Assembly (NCBI GenBank): GCA_020724025.1
Contig: DYHU01000256.1
Location: 1 to 5,439 of the forward strand
Source of the DNA: Syntrophorhabdus sp.
GTDB lineage: Bacteria; Desulfobacterota; BSN033; UBA1163
DNA: 5,439 nucleotides
Direction of reading: 5' to 3'
The notes under the pieces are model-generated. The model was not told where the DNA came from. It worked only from the letters and a program-made list of their open reading frames with translations, and did not search any database. The translations under genes were made by a program, and so were the position numbers. This document shows, piece after piece, positions 1 through 3,968 of the stretch (positions are counted from its first letter, which is position 1; each line of letters starts with the position of its first letter).

Positions 1-11
1 TACATGTCGAA

Positions 12-38
12 AGGGTCAGGCAATCGTAATAAAGTATT
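12..38. repeat. Left 27-bp inverted repeat of RAYT element
   Basis: This arm is the perfect reverse complement of 1025-1051. It ends one base into the TTGACA hexamer at 37-42, so the terminal repeat abuts the transposase promoter. Part of the arm (23-32) can also pair with 52-61, giving a 10-bp stem with one T-G wobble and a 19-base loop. That could be the single-stranded hairpin that a Y1-type enzyme recognises. Confidence 0.9.
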
Positions 39-64
39 GACATGAGTTCCATTATTGCGATAGT
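37..64 (+). promoter_or_regulatory. Candidate promoter of RAYT gene (leaderless)
   Basis: A perfect -35 hexamer TTGACA lies at 37-42, and a 16-base spacer leads to GATAGT at 59-64 (4 of 6 to TATAAT). Initiation about seven bases downstream would fall at roughly 71-72, directly before the ATG at 73. The bases before that ATG (TTTGTCTTT) hold no Shine-Dalgarno sequence, which fits a leaderless or very short-leader transcript and low expression. The -10 match is only moderate. Confidence 0.45.
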
Positions 65-72
65 TTGTCTTT

Positions 73-1047
73 ATGGCTCGCAAACCACGTGTTCATTTTC
101 CGGGCGCCTTATATCATGTCATTTCCAGGGGGAATCAGCGTCAGGAAATCTTCTATGACGAGAAGGATCGGAGGGTCTGTTTATCTTATCTTTCGGAGTA
201 TAAGGTCAGATATGCTATTGAGCTTTATGCCTACGCCCTCATGAAAAATCACATCCATCTGCTCCTCGAAGTGAGTGAAATCCCTTTAAGCAGGTTTATG
301 CAATCCTTTCTATTTGGGTATGCCCGTTATTTCAACAGGCGATACAGTACGGTGGGGCACCTTTTTCAAGGGCGATATAGGGCGATATTATGCGATAAGG
401 ATGCCTATCTGCTGGAATTGGTCAGATACATCCATTTGAATCCAGTGCGTGCGAAGGTCGTAAGGGATCCTGGAAGATATTTATGGACGAGCCATCTGAG
501 CTATTTGGGTATGGGGAGCCAAGGACTCATGGATACGGACTTCGTGTTGGGGCAATTTGGAAAGAATAAGTCTGTTGGCAAAAGGAAATACGAGGAATTT
601 ATACTGGAGGGACTTGAGAGTGGGCATCAGGAGAAGTTTTACGAGGTGAAGGACCAGCGGTATCTTGGGGAGGAGAATTTCATCAATCGGATTGAGAATG
701 AGAAGCGAGACAGGGAAAGTGTGGTATATGAGATCCCGATCGAGGTCATAGTAGGAGAGGTGAGCAAAGCTTGCGGGGTTACCATAGACCGGCTGTATTC
801 CTTGACCTATGAGCGCAGAGGGGCTCATGGCAGGGGCATTGTTGGCTATTTGGCGAGGGGATTGGCGGGCCAGATGGTCAAGGACATCGCGGAGCATTTT
901 CGGAGGAGTCCGATGAGGATAAGCCAGGCGATCATTGAGGTTGAAAAAAGACTCCGTCAAGATGAGTCTTTCAGCAAAATGGTGAGAAAGTTGGAGAAGG
1001 ATTTGATCAAGCAAGCGAAGAAGAAATACTTTATTACGATTGCCTGA
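73..1047 (+). CDS. REP-associated tyrosine transposase (RAYT, Y1/HUH) with DnaA-like C-terminal domain
   Basis: The product is a 324-residue single-strand DNA nickase/rejoining enzyme of the TnpA_REP / Y1_Tnp family. Visible family marks are the N-terminal GALYHVISRGN block (11-21), the HUH metal motif H60-I-H62 in KNHIHLLLE, GHLFQGRYRA (95-104), and the catalytic tyrosine region LVRYIHLNPVRA, in which Y119 is the likely nucleophile. Residues about 223-294 (EVSKACGVTIDRLYSL, then YLARGLAG and an HTH-like stretch IAEHFRRSPMRISQAI) resemble DnaA domain IV, a duplex DNA-binding helix-turn-helix. Single-domain RAYTs such as the enterobacterial enzyme are much shorter (about 165 residues). All catalytic residues are present, so it looks intact. 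The ATG at 73 gives the canonical MARKPRVHFPGA start but has no ribosome-binding site. Its 3' end lies inside the element's right inverted repeat. Confidence 0.93.
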   Translation: MARKPRVHFPGALYHVISRGNQRQEIFYDEKDRRVCLSYLSEYKVRYAIELYAYALMKNHIHLLLEVSEIPLSRFMQSFLFGYARYFNRRYSTVGHLFQGRYRAILCDKDAYLLELVRYIHLNPVRAKVVRDPGRYLWTSHLSYLGMGSQGLMDTDFVLGQFGKNKSVGKRKYEEFILEGLESGHQEKFYEVKDQRYLGEENFINRIENEKRDRESVVYEIPIEVIVGEVSKACGVTIDRLYSLTYERRGAHGRGIVGYLARGLAGQMVKDIAEHFRRSPMRISQAIIEVEKRLRQDESFSKMVRKLEKDLIKQAKKKYFITIA

Positions 1048-1051
1048 CCCT
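1025..1051. repeat. Right 27-bp inverted repeat, overlaps RAYT stop
   Basis: This arm is the perfect reverse complement of 12-38. It contains the last six codons (Tyr-Phe-Ile-Thr-Ile-Ala) and the TGA stop of the transposase, and extends four bases beyond the stop. It is followed at once by a short stem, TATTAGC (1051-1057) with GCTAATA (1074-1080) and a 16-base loop, that could act as a weak processing or termination structure. Confidence 0.9.
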
Positions 1052-1073
1052 ATTAGCTCTTAAGATTTAAAGG

Positions 1074-1142
1074 GCTAATACTCATAATGCCACCGAAGCG
1101 AGTCGCGCCAAGAACCACCGGGTCGAACTCGTCAAGAAATAG
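1074..1142 (+). pseudogene. Possible C-terminal remnant of an OmpA-family protein
   Basis: In the frame ending at the TAG at 1140-1142, the 22 codons from 1074 read ANTHNATEASRAKNHRVELV followed by KK. This resembles the end of OmpA/Pal peptidoglycan-binding domains, which close with P-x-A-x-N-x-T-x-E-G/A-x-RAKNRRVEL-V. An in-frame TAA at 1068-1070 and the absence of any upstream OmpA coding show that it is only a fragment. It lies directly beyond the right end of the RAYT element, so the element may have inserted in or near an OmpA gene that then decayed. The stretch is short, so chance resemblance cannot be excluded. Confidence 0.45.
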
Positions 1143-1215
1143 CTACTGTAATGTCTCTGTCACTTCTATCTCTTATCAAAGGCTAATTAATGTCTGTCCA
1201 TAAACAGCGTTTTCC

Positions 1216-1243
1216 GTCATGCCGGACTTGATCCGGCATCCAG
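1216..1243 (+). repeat. REP unit, hairpin 1
   Basis: An 8-bp perfect stem, ATGCCGGA (1219-1226) with TCCGGCAT (1232-1239) and loop CTTGA, is framed by GTC on the left and CCAG on the right. It is the forward-oriented partner of the unit at 1259-1285. Confidence 0.8.
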
Positions 1244-1258
1244 AGGGTCTTGAAAGGA

Positions 1259-1285
1259 CTGGATTCCGGCTTTCGCCGGAATGAC
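1259..1285 (-). repeat. REP unit, hairpin 2 (inverted partner)
   Basis: An 8-bp perfect stem, ATTCCGGC (1263-1270) with GCCGGAAT (1275-1282) and loop TTTC, has the opposite orientation (CTGG...GAC). The stretch 1251-1286 recurs at 5326-5361 with one mismatch in 36 bases, showing that it is a true dispersed repeat. Confidence 0.88.
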
Positions 1286-1323
1286 GATTCTGATTGAGGA
1301 AGCAATTTATAAACAGACAATAA

Positions 1324-2103
1324 TTAATGGGAATGAGCAAAAGTACGGGGACGTTGAGTTGCCCTTGCCTGTTCTTCCGGCTTGATCTCTCCCCGGATTC
1401 CGATCTTCACCTTTTTGAGGGGGATATTCTTCCCCGATGCTTCGATCGCATCCTCCGTTGCCTTGACCAAACCGAAACAGCAGGGAACTTCCATAAAGGG
1501 AACGGTCACGCTCCTGATCGAATTTGTTTTAAAGATGGCGGTCAATTTCTCCCTGTACAACTGGATGTCATCCAGTTTCGGGCAACCCACAACCAAGGCC
1601 TTCCCTCTGAGAAAATCCTGATGGAAATCGGGGTAAGCAAAGGGGACGCAATCAGCAGCAATCAGTAAATCCGCATCCTCAAAATAAGGGGCATCGACAG
1701 GCACCAGCTTTAACTGGACAGGCCATTGGGTGAGCTGGGAGATAGTTGACCCCTTCGGACCGGATTCCGCCTTGGATTTGGGGACTTGGAAATGCATCAC
1801 TTTTGAAGAAGGGCACCCAGCAAATTCAGGTTGAGGTTTAGGTTGAGGCTGAGCTTTCTTTTGTTTATGAAGAAAGGCTTCCACTGCTTTTTCATCAAAT
1901 TCTTCGGCTTCTCTTTCAATGACGGTAATGGCATCCTCGGGACAGTGTCCGAGACAGGCGCCCAGGCCATCGCAGAACTTATCGCTGATCAACTTTGCCT
2001 TGCCATCAACGATCTGAATCGCTCCCTCAGCGCAGTTGGGAATACACAGCCCGCAACCATTACATTTCTCCTCATCAATCCTTACAATCTTTCTCGTTGC
2101 CAT
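1324..2103 (-). CDS. 4Fe-4S ferredoxin-type protein with cysteine-rich C-terminal domain
   Basis: This 259-residue soluble protein belongs to a widespread anaerobe family of unknown exact function, presumably an electron carrier or redox partner. The N-terminal ferredoxin domain has a full cluster I motif C14-x2-C17-x2-C20-x3-C24. A second motif reads C44-x2-L47-x2-C50-x3-C54-P, with leucine where the second cysteine normally lies, so cluster II may be a 3Fe or incompletely cysteine-ligated centre. Residues 80-93 form a K/Q/P-rich linker. The C-terminal domain (about 94-240) has GCPSSK (C97), AADCVPFAYPDF (C152), VVGCPKLDD (C174) and VPCCFG (C208-C209), which are possible metal or cluster ligands. 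The ATG at 2103 follows a strong GGAGGAGG site. The final residues (about 245-259, RATQRPRTFAHSH) look unlike the family and may be a tail acquired by readthrough into repeat DNA. It is monocistronic. Confidence 0.88.
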   Translation of the reverse strand: MATRKIVRIDEEKCNGCGLCIPNCAEGAIQIVDGKAKLISDKFCDGLGACLGHCPEDAITVIEREAEEFDEKAVEAFLHKQKKAQPQPKPQPEFAGCPSSKVMHFQVPKSKAESGPKGSTISQLTQWPVQLKLVPVDAPYFEDADLLIAADCVPFAYPDFHQDFLRGKALVVGCPKLDDIQLYREKLTAIFKTNSIRSVTVPFMEVPCCFGLVKATEDAIEASGKNIPLKKVKIGIRGEIKPEEQARATQRPRTFAHSH

Positions 2104-2109
2104 GGGTTA

Positions 2110-2117
2110 CCTCCTCC
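2110..2117 (-). promoter_or_regulatory. Strong Shine-Dalgarno of 4Fe-4S protein gene
   Basis: On the minus strand GGAGGAGG lies six bases upstream of the ATG at 2103, which fixes that start and suggests efficient translation. Confidence 0.85.
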
Positions 2118-2133
2118 GTGTAATTTTAACTTT

Positions 2134-2175
2134 AAGATAGCCTTCTTTAAAATCTTTCTCCTTGATCTAAGTCAA
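2134..2175 (-). promoter_or_regulatory. FNR/CRP-type box and class II promoter of the 4Fe-4S gene
   Basis: The palindrome TTGAT-CTAA-GTCAA (2162-2175) matches the FNR consensus TTGAT-N4-ATCAA at nine of ten half-site bases. On the minus strand a -10-like TATCTT lies at 2134-2139. The distance between box centre (2168.5) and hexamer centre (2136.5) is 32 bases, exactly that of a class II activator site at -41.5. The start would fall near 2127, giving a 24-base leader that includes the GGAGGAGG site. Other CRP/FNR-family regulators, such as Dnr- or HcpR-like proteins, recognise similar boxes, so the regulator's identity is open. Control by oxygen or nitrogen oxides is inferred. Confidence 0.65.
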
Positions 2176-2259
2176 AAGGATGAAAAGATTTAAAACCCTT
2201 GAAATTTACAAACGAATTTTGTAGTGAGAAGAGACTTAAGATTCGGCAAAGTAAAGTAT

Positions 2260-2280
2260 GAAACCATTTCTGATGGTTTC
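2260..2280. repeat. Perfect 8-bp hairpin at left edge of REP cluster
   Basis: GAAACCAT (2260-2267) and ATGGTTTC (2273-2280) are exact reverse complements with loop TTCTG. It joins directly to the GTAAAAAGTC leader of the REP cluster. No T-run follows, so a terminator role is not supported. Confidence 0.7.
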
Positions 2281-2431
2281 GTAAAAAGTCGTCATTCCCG
2301 TGAAAACGGGAATCCAGACGCCGTCCCTGCGAAAGCAGGGAACCATAAACATCTGGGTTCCTGTTTTCACAGGAAACCCTGGATTCCTGCTTGCGCAGGA
2401 ATGACAGAAAATAGCATTTTCAGGCTTTTTA
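2271..2431. repeat. REP cluster with four hairpins (BIME-like)
   Basis: Four stem-loops follow one another: ATTCCCGT/ACGGGAAT (2294-2313), TCCCTGC/GCAGGGA (2324-2341), TTCCTGT/ACAGGAA (2358-2375) and ATTCCTGC/GCAGGAAT (2383-2402), with tetraloops GAAA, GAAA, TTTC and TTGC. The outer units are head-to-head (GTCATTCC...CCAG against CTGG...GGAATGAC). The leader at 2271-2298 matches 5263-5290 at 25 of 28 positions, and the right edge GGCTTTTTA (2423-2431) resembles the GACTTTTTAC end of the other copy. Stem sequences differ but pairing is kept, so compensatory change has maintained the folds. An open frame across this stretch is an artefact of the repeat. Confidence 0.88.
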
Positions 2432-2453
2432 AGAGATCATCATTTCTAATTCT

Positions 2454-2511
2454 TGCTTAAAATGAAATGCTTAAAATGAATGCTTGACAGCATTACAGCA
2501 TGATGTTAAAT
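2454..2511 (+). promoter_or_regulatory. vapB promoter with iteron-like direct repeats
   Basis: TGCTTAAAATGAA occurs at 2454-2466 and again at 2468-2480, and TGCTT recurs at 2481, just before a perfect -35 TTGACA (2484-2489). A -10-like TTAAAT at 2506-2511 is 16 bases downstream. A better hexamer, TATAAT at 2513-2518, sits 23 bases from the -35 and would start transcription inside the ribosome-binding site. A second direct repeat, ACAGCAT at 2487-2493 and 2495-2501, overlaps the promoter. VapB-type antitoxins usually autorepress by binding repeated sites here, so these are candidate operators. Confidence 0.5.
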
Positions 2512-2537
2512 TTATAATCAAAAAGGAGTGGTTTATT

Positions 2538-2789
2538 ATGAAACGGACTCAAATCCAGATAGAAGAAGAAGTGTATGAGCAATTAAGACATAGGGCTTTC
2601 AAGGAGAAGAAATCGATTGCGGGGGTGATTCGGGAGATCGTTAAAAAGGATGTTTCAAAATCTGATCATCAGCGGGTTTCTTCAGTCAAGGATTTCACAT
2701 TTGTTGGTGCAGGTCGGTCAAAACAAGGTTCTCTTAAACCAGTATCTGAAAGGCATGACGAAGCCCTTGAGGAGGCCTTTCAAAAGTGA
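2538..2789 (+). CDS. VapB-type antitoxin, ribbon-helix-helix
   Basis: This 83-residue protein is predicted to bind and neutralise the downstream PIN toxin and to repress the operon. The N-terminus, MKRTQIQIEEEVYEQLRHRA followed by KEKKSIAGVIREIV, has the beta-strand/helix/helix pattern of RHH (CopG/MetJ) DNA-binding domains, residues about 3-45. The C-terminal half (about 50-83) is polar, as expected for the toxin-wrapping tail. The ATG at 2538 is chosen because AAGGAG (2523-2528) lies nine bases ahead. An upstream in-frame TTG at 2484 is part of the -35 hexamer and would add residues that do not belong to the fold. The stop overlaps the next gene's GTG by four bases. Confidence 0.85.
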   Translation: MKRTQIQIEEEVYEQLRHRAFKEKKSIAGVIREIVKKDVSKSDHQRVSSVKDFTFVGAGRSKQGSLKPVSERHDEALEEAFQK

Positions 2790-3175
2790 TCTTCCTGGAC
2801 ACTTCAGCGATCTATGCCTTGGCCGACAAGACCGACCCTAATCACATCACGGCGTTTAAGAAATTTGATGATGTCTTGAAGTCAGGGGAGACATTTCTGC
2901 TTCATAATTATGTCTTGGTAGAAAGCGCCGCCCTATTGCAGGCGAGATTGGGATTTCAATCAGCCGCTCTCTTCTTAAAAGAAGCCAAATCGTTTGAGTT
3001 GGAATGGATTGATCAAGACTTGCATGAGGAGGCTGAAAAAGAACTGGAAAGGATTGGAAAGCGAGGGATCAGTTTAGTGGATTGTGCGAGTTTTGTCGTT
3101 ATGAGACGAAGAGGTGTTCAAAAGGTTTTAGCCTTTGATCCAGATTTTCGTGATCAGGGATTTACAATCTATTAA
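2786..3175 (+). CDS. VapC-type PIN-domain toxin ribonuclease
   Basis: This 129-residue PIN-domain protein is the expected toxin, a Mg-dependent endoribonuclease cleaving tRNA, rRNA or mRNA. The four conserved acidic residues are present: D5 in FLDTSAIYAL, E46 in YVLVESAALL, D99 in SLVDCASF and D118 in LAFDPDF. The length is typical of VapC. The start is GTG at 2786, and its last two bases form part of the antitoxin's TGA, a GTGA overlap that implies translational coupling. A GAGGAGG site at 2769-2775 precedes it by ten bases. The RNA target cannot be told from sequence. No intrinsic terminator is seen after the stop. Confidence 0.9.
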   Translation: MIFLDTSAIYALADKTDPNHITAFKKFDDVLKSGETFLLHNYVLVESAALLQARLGFQSAALFLKEAKSFELEWIDQDLHEEAEKELERIGKRGISLVDCASFVVMRRRGVQKVLAFDPDFRDQGFTIY

Positions 3176-3240
3176 TTCAAGCGATTCCTGATAAGACTCA
3201 ATTCACATTTATCCCTTAGATAAAAAAAGAACCCTCCCCT

Positions 3241-3327
3241 TTATTCCCCTTTATCGTCCCCTGGATCATCCTGGGCATAACAGATGCCAGTTGTGAACAG
3301 GACCAGTGAAGCAAATAGATTGAACAT
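3241..3327 (-). CDS. Probable tiny secreted peptide (signal peptide plus acidic tail)
   Basis: From the ATG at 3327 the frame encodes 28 residues: a hydrophobic segment (FNLFASLVLFTTGI), a plausible signal peptidase I site CYA|Q, and a ten-residue acidic mature end QDDPGDDKGE. A purine-rich AAGGGGGGAG site (3342-3351) lies 14 bases upstream, rather far for this ATG. An ATA at 3337-3339 would give an MKKAM start that makes an ideal signal-peptide n-region, though ATA starts are rare. It lies 85 bases downstream of the DUF4870 gene on the same strand and could share its transcript. I do not recognise a family. The in-frame upstream extension to 3444 overlaps the DUF4870 gene and looks non-coding. 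Confidence 0.42.
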   Translation of the reverse strand: MFNLFASLVLFTTGICYAQDDPGDDKGE

Positions 3328-3412
3328 TGCTTTTTTTATCGCTCCCCCCTTTATCCGACACAAACAAAAAATATTCACCATCCGATGAGAATCGCTATTT
3401 TCATCCACCGGA

Positions 3413-3754
3413 TTAACTGCTGCTCTGTTTTTCGGCGAAATCACCGGCGATGGGCAGTTTGTATTTCTCGCCTTTGAAAGCTTTGAACATCAGGAAGAGC
3501 CACAGGAGCAAGGTCAAGAGTGAAATGATCATGGATAGGGCCCATCCGATAAAGGGAATGGCGCCGATGATGATTACGATTACAAAGAGGGGCAGAAAGA
3601 CGGCCAGGGATTGGGCCGCATGAAACCGGACAAATTTGTTCTCTCTTTCCAGAGCCAGAAAGACAATCCCCGTGACCCACCCCAGCACATAACAGAGTAG
3701 AGCCTCAACATTTTCATCAATACCCAGTGTCGTCTTGGTTTTTGGGGCTTCCAT
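3413..3754 (-). CDS. DUF4870-family small membrane protein
   Basis: This 113-residue inner-membrane protein matches the DUF4870 (Tic20-like) pattern. A short polar N-terminus is followed by a first hydrophobic segment (about 16-35, including CYVLGWVTGIVFLAL), the family signature ERENKFVRFHAAQSL (36-50), and two more segments (about 52-70 and 72-92, with PFIGW between). It ends in a short polar tail, KGEKYKLPIAGDFAEKQSSS. The signature loop joins the first two helices. The biochemical role is unknown; Tic20-like proteins are membrane helical bundles and no enzymatic residues are seen. The ATG at 3754 has AAGGAGG six bases upstream (3761-3767). It is transcribed divergently from the downstream permease gene and converges on vapC. 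Confidence 0.88.
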   Translation of the reverse strand: MEAPKTKTTLGIDENVEALLCYVLGWVTGIVFLALERENKFVRFHAAQSLAVFLPLFVIVIIIGAIPFIGWALSMIISLLTLLLWLFLMFKAFKGEKYKLPIAGDFAEKQSSS

Positions 3755-3786
3755 AATTTTCCTCCTTCTGTTTGTGGATAGCAGAT

Positions 3787-3804
3787 CTTAAGTTTCTTAA
3801 GTTT
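3787..3804. repeat. Tandem 9-bp repeat in divergent intergenic region
   Basis: CTTAAGTTT occurs twice head-to-tail (3787-3795 and 3796-3804), about 20 bases upstream of the DUF4870 ribosome-binding site. It may be part of that gene's promoter or a regulator site. No convincing -35/-10 pair was found on the minus strand. Confidence 0.6.
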
Positions 3805-3891
3805 GAGTCATCTTTGCCATCTACCTCGAGTCCCTTACCATAAGAGGGATATATTAGGATGAGTTTTTATATGGAATTGTTATCAAACTAT

Positions 3892-3921
3892 TTGTCAGAG
3901 GTCAAGTGATATTTTTATTTT
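3892..3921 (+). promoter_or_regulatory. Candidate promoter of DMT permease gene
   Basis: TTGTCA (3892-3897, 5 of 6) is followed after 18 bases by TATTTT (3916-3921, 4 of 6). This would give a start near 3928 and a leader of about 40 bases. The region is T-rich, so matches to the -10 are easily found by chance. Confidence 0.35.
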
Positions 3922-3968
3922 TTTATGGTAATGGTGATGATATCGAAAAGGAAACAGAGGAATTCATC

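Larger units (their letters stand above)
12..1051 (+). mobile_element. RAYT-carrying element bounded by perfect 27-bp inverted repeats
   Basis: The left arm at 12-38 and the right arm at 1025-1051 are exact reverse complements over 27 bases, with outer ends AGGGTCAGG... and ...CCTGACCCT. Pairing fails at the next base on both sides. The enclosed 1040 bp is almost filled by one transposase gene. The right arm overlaps the gene's 3' end and encodes residues 319-324 and the stop. No target-site duplication is visible: the left flank ends CGAA and the right flank begins ATTAGC. IS200/IS605 elements of the Y1 family usually have subterminal hairpins rather than long terminal inverted repeats, whereas RAYT genes are often flanked by inverted REPs. 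The unit is therefore best described as a RAYT with inverted ends; whether it moves as a unit is inference. Confidence 0.8.
1183..1327. mobile_element. MITE-like nested palindrome with two REP hairpins
   Basis: Outer arms about 1183-1204 and 1306-1327 are imperfect inverted repeats. The core TGTCTGTCCATAAA (1191-1204) pairs with TTTATAAACAGACA (1306-1319) at 12 of 14 positions, and TAATTA blocks extend both arms. Inside lie two oppositely oriented REP units, 1216-1243 and 1259-1285. The element carries no gene. Its right arm runs into the stop codon of the neighbouring 4Fe-4S protein (1324-1326), so it may supply that gene's stop. Confidence 0.6.

Noticed and set aside
481..1014. 177-codon open frame on the minus strand inside the RAYT gene
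   Set aside because: It is antisense to a well-conserved transposase, has no ribosome site and resembles no family.
1..1062. Target-site duplication flanking the RAYT element
   Set aside because: The bases next to the arms (CGAA on the left, ATTAGC on the right) do not match.
2291..2402. Possible CRISPR array
   Set aside because: The repeats are self-complementary hairpins in alternating orientation, with unequal spacing and no unique spacers of constant length; this is a REP cluster.
2224..2460. 78-codon forward frame over the REP cluster
   Set aside because: Its protein is the translation of REP hairpins (RHSRENGNPD, PWIPACAGMTE), a well-known source of false gene calls.
2484..2537. N-terminal extension of the antitoxin from TTG at 2484
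   Set aside because: The TTG is part of the TTGACA hexamer and the good ribosome site lies just before ATG 2538.
3176..3240. Bidirectional terminator between vapC and the minus-strand peptide gene
   Set aside because: TTATC/GATAA (3209-3223) gives only a 5-bp AT-rich stem, and the A-run lies on the wrong side for a forward terminator; no GC-rich stem with a T-run was found.
3906..3968. N-terminal extension of the DMT permease from GTG at 3906
   Set aside because: There is no ribosome site there, and the extra residues overlap a likely promoter and are not part of the EamA fold.
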